Source: PALSA-555 sp963731625 (lineage in GTDB: Bacteria; Actinomycetota; Acidimicrobiia; IMCC26256; PALSA-555). From it: a stretch of DNA of 64,000 bases. Where the stretch lies: contig CAVSWH010000001.1 of the NCBI GenBank assembly GCA_963731625.1, positions 1,426,001-1,490,000 on the forward strand, written 5' to 3'. A program made the translations under genes and the position numbers. The notes under the pieces are model-generated. The model ran no database searches. It was not told where the DNA came from and was given only the letters and a program-made list of their open reading frames with translations. Of the stretch, positions 33,264 to 42,135 are shown piece after piece. Within the stretch, counting starts at the first letter, position 1. Every line of letters starts with the position of its first letter.

Positions 33264-34199
33264 CTACTCCTTGACCCGCAGGGACAGGCCGCGCTCGTCC
33301 AGCTTCTGGAGGACCTCCTCCAGGGACTTCGAGCCGAAGTTGGTGATCGCGAGCAGGTCGTCCTCGCTCTTCTGCACGAGCTGGCCGATGGTGTCGACCC
33401 GGGCCCGCTTGAGGCAGTTCCGCGGGCGCTCCGACAAGTCGAGCTCCTCGATGGGCAGCTCGAGGTCGGGCGACGCCGCCGTCGCGGGCGACACCTCGCC
33501 GAGCTCGAGGCCCTGGGGCGCGTCCGAGAGGCTGGCGACCAGCCCGACGAGGCTGCGCAGCGTCTCGCCCGCCGACGCGAGCGCCTCACGCGGGGTGATC
33601 GACCCGTCGGTCTCGATCTCGATGGTGAGCTTGTCGTAGTTCGTCGCCTGCTCGACGCGGGTCGGCTCGATCGAGAACGCCACGCGCCGCACCGGCGAGA
33701 AGATCGCGTCGACCGGGATGACCCCGATGGTCGCGGTGCGCTGGTTGCGCTCGGCCGACAGGTAGCCGCGGCCTTGCTCGACGGTCATGTCGATCGCCAG
33801 GCGCCCCTTCGCGCTGACGCTGGCGACGTGGAGCGCCGGGTTCAGCACCTCGACGTCGGCGGTCGTCTGGATGTCGGCGGCCGTCACGTCGTCGGGCCCG
33901 CGCTTGTCGAGGCGCAGCGTGACCGGCTCGGCGCTCGAACAGCGAAGGACCAGGTCCTTGATGTTCAAGATGAGATCGGTCACGTCCTCCTTGACCCCCG
34001 GGATCGTGTCGAACTCGTGGAGCGCCTCGTCGAAGCGCACCTGAGTGACTGCGGCGCCCGGGATCGACGACAGGAGGGTGCGGCGCAGACTGTTACCGAG
34101 CGTGTGCCCGAAACCGGGCTCGAGGGGCGAGATGACGAACGACTGCGCATTGCCGTCGAGCTCGCCGGCCTCCACTTCTGGCCGTTGGATGATCAGCAT
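33264..34199 (-). CDS. rpoA: RNA polymerase alpha subunit
   Basis: A 311-residue subunit. The N-terminal domain (FVISPLEPGFGHTLGNSLRR, residues to about 230) drives dimerisation and assembly of RNA polymerase. The C-terminal domain (IEELDLSERPRNCLKRARVD, NFGSKSLEEVLQKLDERGL) contacts UP elements and regulators. A Pro/Ala/Ser-rich linker joins them. It sits after rpsD with a 39-base gap and before rplQ, the standard order. Confidence 0.98.
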   Translation of the reverse strand: MLIIQRPEVEAGELDGNAQSFVISPLEPGFGHTLGNSLRRTLLSSIPGAAVTQVRFDEALHEFDTIPGVKEDVTDLILNIKDLVLRCSSAEPVTLRLDKRGPDDVTAADIQTTADVEVLNPALHVASVSAKGRLAIDMTVEQGRGYLSAERNQRTATIGVIPVDAIFSPVRRVAFSIEPTRVEQATNYDKLTIEIETDGSITPREALASAGETLRSLVGLVASLSDAPQGLELGEVSPATAASPDLELPIEELDLSERPRNCLKRARVDTIGQLVQKSEDDLLAITNFGSKSLEEVLQKLDERGLSLRVKE

Positions 34200-34238
34200 G
34201 GTTCTTTCCGAACGTTCGCGGCCTGGACGGCCGATTCC

Positions 34239-34862
34239 CTACTTGGAGTACAGCTCAACGATGAGCTGTTCGCGCACCGGCACGTCGATCTGCTCGCGCA
34301 GCGGCTCGCTGCGCACGGTGAGCTCGAGCTTGTCGCCGTCCACGTCGAGCCACGCCGGCACCGCCCGGTCCAGCGTGTCGAGGTTGTGGCGGATCACGAT
34401 GTTGCTCTTCGTCTTCGGCGCGATCGACACGACGTCGCCGGGTCGCACCTGGTAGGAGGGGATGGTCAGCCGCTTCCCGTTCACGAGCACGTGGCCGTGG
34501 CGGACGAACTGGCGGGCCTGATTGCGGCTTGCCGCGAAGCTGGAGCGGAACACGACGTTGTCGATGCGCTGCTCGAGCATCCGCAGCAGGCTCTCGCCGG
34601 TGATCCCGGGCTGACGCGACGCCTCCTGGTACAGGTTCCGGAACTGCTTCTCCAGCACGCCGTAGATACGACGCGCCTTCTGCTTCTCCCGCAGCTGGAG
34701 CAGGTACTCGCTGTCGCGGATGCGCCCGCGCCCGTGCTCACCGGGCGGGTAGGGCTTGCGCTCGACCGGGCACTTCATCGTGTCGCACTTCGCGCCCTTC
34801 AAGAACAGCTTCATGCGCTCACGACGGCAGAGCTTGCAGACGCTCTTGGTGTAGCGGGCCAT
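34239..34862 (-). CDS. rpsD: 30S ribosomal protein S4
   Basis: A 207-residue primary 16S-binding protein. The N-terminus is of the zinc-binding type with four cysteines (CKLCRR, then CDTMKC). The S4 RNA-binding domain carries RQFVRHGHVLVNGKRLTIPS. The start ATG overlaps the rpsK stop by one base (TGATG). S4 also represses its own operon in many bacteria; I cannot see the target site here. Confidence 0.98.
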   Translation of the reverse strand: MARYTKSVCKLCRRERMKLFLKGAKCDTMKCPVERKPYPPGEHGRGRIRDSEYLLQLREKQKARRIYGVLEKQFRNLYQEASRQPGITGESLLRMLEQRIDNVVFRSSFAASRNQARQFVRHGHVLVNGKRLTIPSYQVRPGDVVSIAPKTKSNIVIRHNLDTLDRAVPAWLDVDGDKLELTVRSEPLREQIDVPVREQLIVELYSK

Positions 34863-35260
34863 CAGACCCTCCGCCGCTTCGGCGGACGGCACCCGTTGTG
34901 TGGGATCGGCGTCACGTCCTTGATGCCGACGACCTCGATCCCGGTGTTCTGGATCGTGCGGATCGCCGTCTCGCGCCCGGACCCTGGCCCCTTCACGAGC
35001 ACATCGACCTTGCGCACCCCGTGCTCCATCGCCCGTCGGGCGACGGTCTCGGCCGCGAGCTGGGCGGCGAAGGGGGTGCTCTTGCGGGAGCCCTTGAAGC
35101 CGACGTTGCCGGCCGATGCCCACGCCAGCGCGTTGCCCTGCTGGTCGGTGATCGTGATGATCGTGTTGTTGAACGACGACTTGATGTGGGCGACCCCGTA
35201 CGCGACGTTCTTGCGCTCCCGGCGCTTCGGGCGCCGGCCGCCCGCGGCTGGCTTGGCCAT
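34862..35260 (-). CDS. rpsK: 30S ribosomal protein S11
   Basis: A 132-residue protein of the platform that lines the mRNA exit. ERKNVAYGVAHIKSSFNNT, GNALAWASAGNVGFKGSRK and DVTPIPHNGCRPPKRRRV are canonical. Its start codon overlaps the rpsM stop by one base, and its stop overlaps the rpsD start. Confidence 0.98.
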   Translation of the reverse strand: MAKPAAGGRRPKRRERKNVAYGVAHIKSSFNNTIITITDQQGNALAWASAGNVGFKGSRKSTPFAAQLAAETVARRAMEHGVRKVDVLVKGPGSGRETAIRTIQNTGIEVVGIKDVTPIPHNGCRPPKRRRV

Positions 35261-35637
35261 TACTTCCTCGCCTTCTTCTTGCCAGCCACGGTCTTCTTCG
35301 GGCCCTTGCGGGTGCGCGCGTTGGTGCGCGTGCGCTGGCCGTGGACGGGGAGCCCGCGCCGGTGACGCAGGCCCTCGTAGCTGCCGATCTCGACTTTGCG
35401 CTTGATGTTCGCCGCCACCTCGCGCCGCAGGTCGCCCTCGACCTTGACGTTGCCGTCGATGAAGGAGCGGAGCTTGGCGACCTCGTCGTCGGTGAGGTCC
35501 CGGACGCGGGTGTCTCGCGACAGGCCGGTCTGCTCGCAGACGAGATGCGAGGTCGTGCGCCCAATCCCGAAGATGTAGGTCAGCGAGATCTCGAGCCGCT
35601 TCTCGCGGGGGATGTCGACACCGGAGATTCGTGCCAT
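35260..35637 (-). CDS. rpsM: 30S ribosomal protein S13
   Basis: A 125-residue protein of the head that makes inter-subunit bridges and touches P-site tRNA with its tail. ARISGVDIPREKRLEISLTY, GSYEGLRHRRGLPVHGQRT and the basic tail GPKKTVAGKKKARK are canonical. It lies one base after the rpmJ gene. Confidence 0.98.
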   Translation of the reverse strand: MARISGVDIPREKRLEISLTYIFGIGRTTSHLVCEQTGLSRDTRVRDLTDDEVAKLRSFIDGNVKVEGDLRREVAANIKRKVEIGSYEGLRHRRGLPVHGQRTRTNARTRKGPKKTVAGKKKARK

Positions 35638-35638
35638 C

Positions 35639-35752
35639 TCAGCCCTGCCGCTGCTTGTGGCGCGGGTTCTCGCAGATCACGCGCACCACGCCGTGGCGGC
35701 GGATCAGCTTGCACTTCTCGCACATCTTCTTGACGGAAGGTCGGACTTTCAT
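35639..35752 (-). CDS. rpmJ: 50S ribosomal protein L36
   Basis: A 37-residue protein that I read directly from the sequence. It starts MKVRPSVKKMCEKCKLIRR and ends ENPRHKQRQG. The three cysteines and one histidine form the zinc site, so this is the zinc-binding C+ form. It lies between infA and rpsM, nine bases after the infA stop, in the standard order. Confidence 0.97.
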   Translation of the reverse strand: MKVRPSVKKMCEKCKLIRRHGVVRVICENPRHKQRQG

Positions 35753-35761
35753 CGTGTCCTC

Positions 35762-35998
35762 TTACTTGTATCGGTAGGTGATGCGGCCACGGCTCAAGTC
35801 GTAGGGCGTGAGCTCGACCTGGACGCGGTCGCCCGGCAGGATGCGGATGTAGTGCATCCGCATCTTCCCGGAGATATGGGCGAGCACCTTGTGGCCGTTC
35901 TCGAGCTCGACGCGAAACATGGCGTTGGGGAGCGGTTCGACAACCGTCCCCTCGACCAGGATCGTGTCATCCTTGGGCTTGGCCAGGACCTTCACCAC
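35762..35998 (-). CDS. infA: Translation initiation factor IF-1
   Basis: About 78 residues, a single OB-fold that blocks the A site during initiation. ILVEGTVVEPLPNAMFRVEL, NGHKVLAHISGKMRMHYIRI and LTPYDLSRGRITYRYK are canonical. Two adjacent GTG codons (35998 and 35995) could start it; a GAGAG six bases upstream favours the first. The N-terminus (VKVLAKPKDDT) is a little longer than the usual AKKD. It is the first gene of the alpha operon. Confidence 0.95.
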   Translation of the reverse strand: MVKVLAKPKDDTILVEGTVVEPLPNAMFRVELENGHKVLAHISGKMRMHYIRILPGDRVQVELTPYDLSRGRITYRYK

Positions 35999-36381
35999 CT
36001 CGTGCTCTCGGGTGCTGCCGGGGCGCGCGAGAACACGGGGACTCGCGCAGGAGCCTGTCCAGGCTACCGGATCCTCAGAACCCCCGAAAATCGGGCGTTT
36101 CTGAGCGCGGCACGGACGTCGCGGCGACCTGATCGGGACCCGACCCGAACCCGCCGGGCCCTCCGGGGACCGCCCGGGGGTCGAGATTGCCGCCGGGTCG
36201 AACCCCCTTCCACAGGCCCCTGACGCGCCCCTAACAGGACCCTGATCCTCGAGCCGCACCGTCGCAAGGTGAAGACTCGGTGCGCCACACCGAGGGAGAG
36301 CAGCGAGGTCGACGGAAAGCGGGTTTTCGAGCGCGGGCGGCGCGACTGAGGCCTGGTTGGGCCCGAGCAGGGGAGCGGCAA
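35999..36381 (+). other. Divergent gap between infA and an arylsulfotransferase-like gene
   Basis: Non-coding region of 383 bases that should hold the infA operon promoter and the promoter of the plus-strand lipoprotein gene. It contains one clear hairpin at 36074-36104. An open frame runs through its right half from a GTG at 36280, but the strong AGGGGAG just before the TTG at 36382 argues that this part is leader. I could not pick a convincing -10/-35 pair. Confidence 0.5.
36074..36104 (-). promoter_or_regulatory. Two-part hairpin in the infA leader region
   Basis: CTCAGAA at 36074-36080 pairs with TTCTGAG, and inside it CCCGA pairs with TCGGG around AAA. The structure is unusually AT-containing for this locus and lies about 75 bases upstream of infA. 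It could be an mRNA leader structure or an operator; the sequence does not decide. Confidence 0.4.
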
Positions 36382-38052
36382 TTGGGCGGGCACGACCGAA
36401 GCGTTCCGCCCAGGACCCGACGAGCCGGGCTGGCTCGACGCCGAGGGCGCGCACTGGTCGGGTCGCTAATTCTCATCTCGGGCGTCGTCGCGGCCGGCTG
36501 CATCCCCGTGGCGCCACCACCGCTGCCCGCCACGCTCGAGGTCTCGACCACGCCGGGGATGTACCCGGCGTTCAACCCGTCGGCCACGGACTACGTCAGC
36601 CGCTGCAACGCCGGCACGCCGCTCACCGTGTCGATCGGGGCGCCCAGTGGCACGGCCGTGTCGGTCAACTATCAGCCCTGGCAAGCGGGCGTCTTCGATG
36701 ACACGGTGTCGCTCGCCCAAGGCCAGGAGACGGCCGTCGCGGTCCTCGACCCCTCGGGAGCCGAGACCGCGTACTACATCCGCTGCCTCCCCTCCGACTT
36801 CCCGAACTGGACCGTGACACAGCCCGCCCCGAGCCAAGCGGGCGGGTTTGTCGGCATGGTCGTCGGGACCGGCAGCCCGGTGCCCACCTCCAGCCACTGC
36901 ACCGTCTTCAACAGCCAAGGCGTGCCGGTGTGGTGGAGCCCGACCCTCTTCGCTCTCTACTGCACCGTCTTGCCGGACGGGAACATCGGGTGGATCTTCA
37001 ACGGCAACCTCGAGGAGCACAACCTGGACGGCTCGACGAAGACGTTGATCGCGCCCAGCTCAGGAGGCGTCGCCGACGGACACGACCTGTTGCTGCTCCC
37101 CAACGGCGACTACGTGCTGGTGGCCGGCACGACCGTTTCGAACGTCAACCTCGACGTCGAGCTGGGGTCCGGCCACGAGTCAGAGTCGATCTCGGATCCC
37201 GTGATCGAGGAGTTCAAGCCGGACGGAACGCTGGTCGGGTCGTGGGACACCTACGACCACATCCCCGTCAGCGAGTGGGATCCCCAGTGGTACAGCCAGA
37301 TGACGCCGTGTCCGACGGGTGGCGGGACCTGCTACGACGTGTACCACTGGAACTCGATCGAGTACACGGGCACCGACACCGGCACCGGCACGGGCACCAG
37401 CGGGTTCATGGTGTCGTACCGTCACCTCGACGCCGTCTACAACATCGAAGGATCGGCCGACCACCTCCAGACGGGCGACACCATCCAGTGGAAGCTCGGG
37501 AGCAATCCGGGGCAGCCGACGACCGAGGTCCCCGGCGAGAGCCTGACGGTCACGAACGACCCCGTCTTCACCCCCGGCGACCCCTCGACGTGCACGGTGT
37601 CTGGGCCGTGTCACTTCGGCGGGCAGCACGACGCCCGACTCAACAGCGACGGCACCGTCTCCCTCTACGACGACGGCACGGGCCTCGGCCGCCCGCCGCG
37701 AGCCGTCCGCTACGCGATCGGCACCACCACCATGACGGCGACCCTCCAGGAGTCCATCACCGACGCCGCCGGGCCCCAGGCGTCCATCTGCTGTGGGAGT
37801 GCGCGCAAGCTCGCGGATGGCGACTGGGTCATCGGCTGGGGGGGAACGAACGTCGCCACGGAGAACGCGCCGGACGGCTCCGAGACGCTTCGCCTGCAGT
37901 TCGACCCCAACGTGCTCATCTACCGGATGGTCCCGCTCACCTCGAGCCAGTTCAACCTGGACGCGCTCCGTGCCGGCATGGACGCGCAGTACGCGAACTC
38001 AACGACGGCCCACAGCGAGACGACGACCAAGCCCTCGGCGCTCAAGCCCTGA
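36382..38052 (+). CDS. Arylsulfotransferase-like lipoprotein
   Basis: A 556-residue exported protein. An Arg-rich start and a hydrophobic core lead to a lipobox-like VVAAGC, so it is probably a lipoprotein held at the outer face of the membrane. The body is a beta-propeller of the arylsulfotransferase (ASST) type: DGHDLLLLPNGDYVLVAG, YHWNSIEY, SFRN-like MVSYRHLDAVYNIEG, TIQWKLGSNPG and GGQHDARLNSDGTVSLYDDG. The histidines of DGHD and QHDAR match the family. The TTG at 36382 is chosen because AGGGGAG lies six bases upstream and gives a normal signal peptide; a GTG at 36280 also has AAGG upstream. It lies on the opposite strand between map and infA. The substrate is unknown. Confidence 0.8.
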   Translation: MGGHDRSVPPRTRRAGLARRRGRALVGSLILISGVVAAGCIPVAPPPLPATLEVSTTPGMYPAFNPSATDYVSRCNAGTPLTVSIGAPSGTAVSVNYQPWQAGVFDDTVSLAQGQETAVAVLDPSGAETAYYIRCLPSDFPNWTVTQPAPSQAGGFVGMVVGTGSPVPTSSHCTVFNSQGVPVWWSPTLFALYCTVLPDGNIGWIFNGNLEEHNLDGSTKTLIAPSSGGVADGHDLLLLPNGDYVLVAGTTVSNVNLDVELGSGHESESISDPVIEEFKPDGTLVGSWDTYDHIPVSEWDPQWYSQMTPCPTGGGTCYDVYHWNSIEYTGTDTGTGTGTSGFMVSYRHLDAVYNIEGSADHLQTGDTIQWKLGSNPGQPTTEVPGESLTVTNDPVFTPGDPSTCTVSGPCHFGGQHDARLNSDGTVSLYDDGTGLGRPPRAVRYAIGTTTMTATLQESITDAAGPQASICCGSARKLADGDWVIGWGGTNVATENAPDGSETLRLQFDPNVLIYRMVPLTSSQFNLDALRAGMDAQYANSTTAHSETTTKPSALKP

Positions 38053-38072
38053 TCGCCGCCGGGCGCGGCGGG

Positions 38073-38825
38073 TCACCAGGGGACGGTGAGGACCTCCGGC
38101 CCGTGATCGGTGACGGCGATCGTGTGCTCGAAGTGGGCGGAGCGGCGCCCGTCGCGGGTGACGACCGCCCAGCCGTCATCGAGCACCTCCGTCTCGGGCC
38201 CGCCGGCGTTCACCATCGGCTCGATGGCGAGGACGAGGCCCTCCTTCAGCTTCAGGCCCCGACCGGCCGGGCCGTAGTTGGGGACCTGAGGCTCCTCGTG
38301 CATGGCCGTGCCGATGCCGTGCCCGACGTACTCGCGCACGACCGTGAAGCCGGCCTCGACCGCGACGGCCTCGACAGCTGCGCCGACGTCACCCAGTCGG
38401 TGGCCCTCGACGACCTGGTCGATGGCGGCCTCGAGGGAAGCACGCGTCACCTCGATGAGGCGCTTCGATTCGTCGTCGACGTCGCCGATCGGGACGGTGA
38501 CCGCGGCGTCGGCGTGCCAACCCTCGATGATGGCCCCGCAGTCGATCGAGAGGATGTCGCCCTCGTCGAGGACGACGTCGTCGCTCGGGATGCCGTGCAC
38601 GATCACGTTGTTCGGCGACGTGCACACGACGGCCGGGAACCCGTGGTAGTTGAGGAAGTTCGACCGGGCACCCCGCCGGTCGATCACATCACGCGCCACG
38701 GCGTCGACGTCGGCGGTGGTCGCACCGGGCTTCGCGGCGCGGGTGCACTCCTCGTGCATCTCGGCGACCACCTTCCCGGCGCGCCGCATGAGGGCGATCT
38801 GCTCGGGCGACTTGCGGGTGATCAC
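38073..38825 (-). CDS. map: Type I methionine aminopeptidase
   Basis: A 250-residue metalloenzyme that removes the start methionine from new proteins. The five metal ligands are seen in ILSIDCGAIIEGWHADAAVT (two Asp), GHGIGTAMHEEP (His), LAIEPMVNAGG (Glu) and SAHFEHTIAVTD (Glu). The GTG start overlaps the adk stop (GTGA). In many actinobacteria adk-map is followed directly by infA; here a plus-strand gene separates them. Confidence 0.97.
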   Translation of the reverse strand: MITRKSPEQIALMRRAGKVVAEMHEECTRAAKPGATTADVDAVARDVIDRRGARSNFLNYHGFPAVVCTSPNNVIVHGIPSDDVVLDEGDILSIDCGAIIEGWHADAAVTVPIGDVDDESKRLIEVTRASLEAAIDQVVEGHRLGDVGAAVEAVAVEAGFTVVREYVGHGIGTAMHEEPQVPNYGPAGRGLKLKEGLVLAIEPMVNAGGPETEVLDDGWAVVTRDGRRSAHFEHTIAVTDHGPEVLTVPW

Positions 38826-39499
38826 CGGGCGGCGCTGCCGGGGTCGAAGCGTGACTCGACGAGCTCGACGAGGTGCTTGAAGACCTCGTCAGTCTCGGCG
38901 CCGCCGTCGACGTGCGCCAGGATGCCGGCGCGGCGGTAGTACTGGATGACCGGCAGCGTCTCCATCTCGTAGAGCTCGAGGCGCCGCATCACCGCGTCGG
39001 CCGTGTCGTCGTCGCGCTGCTCGACGGAGCCGCTGCAGACGTCGCAGGTCCAGTCGTGCTCGGGCGGGTTGTCGAGGTGGTAGACGGCGCTGCACTGCGT
39101 GCAGACGCGGCGGCCGGCGATGCGGTGCAACACCACCTCGGTCGGGACGTCGAGGTCGACGGCGAGGTCGAGGCGCGCGTCCCCGAGGGTCTCGTCGAGG
39201 CGCTGGGCCTGGTGGCGGTTCCGGGGGTAGCCGTCGAGGACGAAGCCGCCGGTGATGCGGGCGTCGGTGCGGAGCTGCTCGTCGACGACGCCGTCGACGA
39301 TCTCGTCGGGGACGAGCGAGCCCTGGTCCATGTACGCCTTCGCGTCGAGGCCCAGGGGCGTCCCCGCCGCGGCGGCGTCGCGCAGCAGGTCGCCGGTCGC
39401 GAGATGGTGGATCCCGTAGTGCTCGGCGAGGCGGCTGGCTTGGGTCCCCTTGCCCGCACCTTGCTTGCCGAGCAGCACGAGTCGTGGCCCTCGGGGCAT
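38822..39499 (-). CDS. adk: Adenylate kinase
   Basis: A 225-residue enzyme for 2 ADP to ATP + AMP. LVLLGKQGAGKGTQASRLAE is the P-loop, GGFVLDGYPRNRHQA the Asp-Gly-x-Pro-Arg motif. The lid contains CTQC and CDVC, a four-cysteine zinc site usual in Gram-positive enzymes. The ATG at 39499 lies seven bases after the secY stop; the frame extends upstream through a TTG but without homology. Confidence 0.97.
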   Translation of the reverse strand: MPRGPRLVLLGKQGAGKGTQASRLAEHYGIHHLATGDLLRDAAAAGTPLGLDAKAYMDQGSLVPDEIVDGVVDEQLRTDARITGGFVLDGYPRNRHQAQRLDETLGDARLDLAVDLDVPTEVVLHRIAGRRVCTQCSAVYHLDNPPEHDWTCDVCSGSVEQRDDDTADAVMRRLELYEMETLPVIQYYRRAGILAHVDGGAETDEVFKHLVELVESRFDPGSAAR

Positions 39500-39506
39500 A
39501 CCTGGG

Positions 39507-40820
39507 TCAGGCAAGGAAGCCTTCGTAGTTGCGCATCATGAGCTGACTGTCGATCTGCTGCATCGTCTCGAGGGCGACGCCCACCGTGATGAGGAGGGCG
39601 GTGCCACCGAACGGGAACTGGCTGATGTTCCAGAGCGCGAACACGAGCAGCGGCGTGACCGCGATCGTCGCCAGGAACAGCGAGCCGGGCAGCGTGATCC
39701 GGTTCAGCACCTTGGCGAGGTACTTCTCGGTGGGTGGTCCCGGCCGGATGCCGGGGATGAAGCCGCCTTGCTTCCGGATGATGTCGGCCTGCTGGGCCGG
39801 GTTGAACGCGATCGCCGTGTAGAAGTAGGCGAAGAAGATGATGAGCACGGTGTAGAAGAGGATGTAGAACCAGCTCTGGTTCTGCACCAGGTTGTTGTTG
39901 ATCCACGTCTGGATGCCGTGCCCGTTGTTGCCGAGCGCCGACGCGATGAGCGCCGGGAAGGCGAGGATCGAGCTGGCGAAGATGACAGGGATCACCCCGG
40001 ACTGGTTCACCTTCAATGGGATGTAGGTGCTCTGGCCGCCGTACATGCGGCGGCCGACCACACGTTTGGCAAATTGGACTGGGATGCGTCGCTGCCCCGA
40101 CTCGACGAAGACGATCCCGACGATCATGAGCAGCCCGATGCCCAGGATCGTGAAGAACTGGAACTTGCTGCCCTGGCTGTAGATCGCGCCACCCTCCGAC
40201 GGCAGGCGCGAGACGACGGACGCGAAGATCAGGATGGACATGCCGTTGCCGATGCCGCGCTGGGTGATGAGCTCGCCCAGCCACATGACCATCGCCGTCC
40301 CCGCCGTCCAGACGAGCACGATCATCGCGGCGCGGGGCGCGTCGAACTTAGGTATGAAATCGATCCCTTGTGGGAGCGACGCATTGAGGCCGAAGAGGCC
40401 CCCGTTGCCGGCGTGGAGCGCGAACACGAACCCGGTCGACTGCACCAGCGCGAGGCCGATGGTCAGGTAGCGGGTCCACTGGGTGATCTTCTTCTGGCCG
40501 GTCTGTCCCTCGTTCTGCCACTCCTCGAGCTTGGGGATGACGACCCCGAGGAGCTGCATGATGATCGACGCCGTGATGTACGGCATGATCCCGAGGAAGA
40601 AGATCGCGACGTTGGTGATCGCGCCGCCGGAGAACAGGTCGAGGAAGCCGACGACGCCGCTGTTCTTGGTGTCGTTCTGCAGCTTCTGGATCTGGCTGAA
40701 CTGGACAAAGGGGACAGGGAGGTGGGCGCCGACCCGGTAGACGGCGATGATCACGAGCGTAAAGAGGATCTTGTTCCGGAGGTCGGGAACCCGGAACATG
40801 TTCCGGAGCCGGGCGAGCAT
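39507..40820 (-). CDS. secY: Preprotein translocase subunit SecY
   Basis: A 437-residue channel of the Sec translocon in the cytoplasmic membrane, with about ten transmembrane helices. VYRVGAHLPVPFV, FSGGAITNVAIFFLGIMPYI (plug and TM2 region), LGVVIPKLEEWQNEGQTGQK and GGFIPGIRPGPPTEKYL are family hallmarks. It lies 34 bases after rplO and directly before adk, the classic end of the spc operon. Confidence 0.98.
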   Translation of the reverse strand: MLARLRNMFRVPDLRNKILFTLVIIAVYRVGAHLPVPFVQFSQIQKLQNDTKNSGVVGFLDLFSGGAITNVAIFFLGIMPYITASIIMQLLGVVIPKLEEWQNEGQTGQKKITQWTRYLTIGLALVQSTGFVFALHAGNGGLFGLNASLPQGIDFIPKFDAPRAAMIVLVWTAGTAMVMWLGELITQRGIGNGMSILIFASVVSRLPSEGGAIYSQGSKFQFFTILGIGLLMIVGIVFVESGQRRIPVQFAKRVVGRRMYGGQSTYIPLKVNQSGVIPVIFASSILAFPALIASALGNNGHGIQTWINNNLVQNQSWFYILFYTVLIIFFAYFYTAIAFNPAQQADIIRKQGGFIPGIRPGPPTEKYLAKVLNRITLPGSLFLATIAVTPLLVFALWNISQFPFGGTALLITVGVALETMQQIDSQLMMRNYEGFLA

Positions 40821-40854
40821 GCGGGGGGCCTCCTGGGCCGTCGGCGGCGACAGC

Positions 40855-41349
40855 CTACCGATTGGTCAGAGCATTGCCTCGCGGGGGTGGCCGGCCCTCG
40901 CCCCACGGCGCTGGGAGCACCTCGACGGTCCCGCCGGCGCCCTCGATCGCTTGGCGCGCCGCGGCGGAGAAGGCGTGCGCCTTGACGGTGAGGGGTCGCT
41001 GGACCTGCCCGCGTCCGAGGACCTTGACGAGGCCGCGCTTGGCGACGAGACCGTGGGCTCGCAGCGCGTCCGGGTCGACGGTGGCGCCGGCCTCGAAGCC
41101 GTCGAGCCCGTCGAGGTTGATGACCACGTACTCGACACGGAACGGGTTCTTGAAGCCCTTCGCCTTCGGGGTGCGGCGCGCGATCGGCGTCTGGCCACCC
41201 TCGAAGCCGGGCTTGATGTTGTTGCGCGCGCCTTGGCCCTTCATGCCCCGTCCGGCGGTCTTGCCGCCCTTGCCCGCGATGCCGCGACCGACACGGCGAC
41301 GGTCTCGTCGCGCGCCGTCGGGTGCCTTGAGGTTGTGGAGCTTGATCAC
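40855..41349 (-). CDS. rplO: 50S ribosomal protein L15
   Basis: A 164-residue late-assembly protein. GRGIAGKGGKTAGRGMKGQG (flexible N-terminal arm), GFEGGQTPIARRTPKAKGF and the C-terminal globular part are typical. The GTG start overlaps the rpmD stop by four bases. A basic tail ending PPPRGNALTNR is slightly longer than usual. Confidence 0.97.
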   Translation of the reverse strand: MIKLHNLKAPDGARRDRRRVGRGIAGKGGKTAGRGMKGQGARNNIKPGFEGGQTPIARRTPKAKGFKNPFRVEYVVINLDGLDGFEAGATVDPDALRAHGLVAKRGLVKVLGRGQVQRPLTVKAHAFSAAARQAIEGAGGTVEVLPAPWGEGRPPPRGNALTNR

Positions 41350-41531
41350 CCGGCGACCTCCTCGACGCGCACGAGATGCGTGACGCGCGCGACCATCCCA
41401 CGGATCTCGGGCCGGTCGGGGTGCTCGACCGTGTGGTCGATGCGGCGCAGCCCGAGCGCGCGGAGCGTGCCGCGCTGCTTGGGCTTCGAGCTGATCGCGG
41501 AGCGGACCTGGGTGATCCGCAGCGTCGCCAC
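41346..41531 (-). CDS. rpmD: 50S ribosomal protein L30
   Basis: A 61-residue ferredoxin-fold protein. LRITQVRSAISSKPKQRGTL and LGLRRIDHTVEHPDRPEIRG are canonical. The GTG start overlaps the rpsE stop by one base and its stop overlaps rplO by four. Confidence 0.96.
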   Translation of the reverse strand: MATLRITQVRSAISSKPKQRGTLRALGLRRIDHTVEHPDRPEIRGMVARVTHLVRVEEVAG

Positions 41532-42079
41532 TACTTCACCTCGGCCGGCTCACGCTTCGGGGCCTGGCGCTCGCGGTAGGCACGCAGCATCCCGACGGTG
41601 CTGACTTCCTCGGGCGACTTGCCTCGCAGCTTGGCGATCGCCTCGGGCCGCTTGAGGCCGCGCAGCCCCTCGATCGTCGCGCGGGAGACGTTGATGGCGT
41701 TCGACGAGCCGAGCGACTTGGCGAGCACGTCGTGCACGCCCGCCGCCTCGAGGATGGCGCGGGCCGCGCCGCCGGCGATCACGCCGGTGCCGGGGGCCGC
41801 GGGCTTCAGCAGCACGCTGGCGGCGTCGTGCTCGCCGAGGATCACGTGGGTGATCGTCGAGCCGGCGAGGGGCACCTTGAACAGGCATTTGCGGGCCTCC
41901 TCCATCCCCTTCTGGATGGCGGCCGGCACCTCCTTCGCCTTCCCATAGCCGAGGCCGACGTTGCCTTCCCCGTCGCCGACGACGACGAGCGCGGTGAACG
42001 AGAACCGCCGTCCGCCCTTCACGACCTTCGCGACGCGGTTGATGGCGATGACCCGCTCCTCGAACTGACCTTCAGGCAT
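41531..42079 (-). CDS. rpsE: 30S ribosomal protein S5
   Basis: A 182-residue protein important for translational accuracy. VIAINRVAKVVKGGRRFSFT, GNVGLGYGKAKEVPAAIQKG, AGGAARAILEAAGVHDVL and SLGSSNAINVSRAT are canonical. It lies 56 bases after rplR. A short basic C-terminal tail (RERQAPKREPAEVK) follows the core. Confidence 0.98.
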   Translation of the reverse strand: MPEGQFEERVIAINRVAKVVKGGRRFSFTALVVVGDGEGNVGLGYGKAKEVPAAIQKGMEEARKCLFKVPLAGSTITHVILGEHDAASVLLKPAAPGTGVIAGGAARAILEAAGVHDVLAKSLGSSNAINVSRATIEGLRGLKRPEAIAKLRGKSPEEVSTVGMLRAYRERQAPKREPAEVK

Positions 42080-42135
42080 TCGTCTCCCTCACGGGTTCGG
42101 CCCGACCGCGGCGACCTGACACCGCGCGAGCGCCG

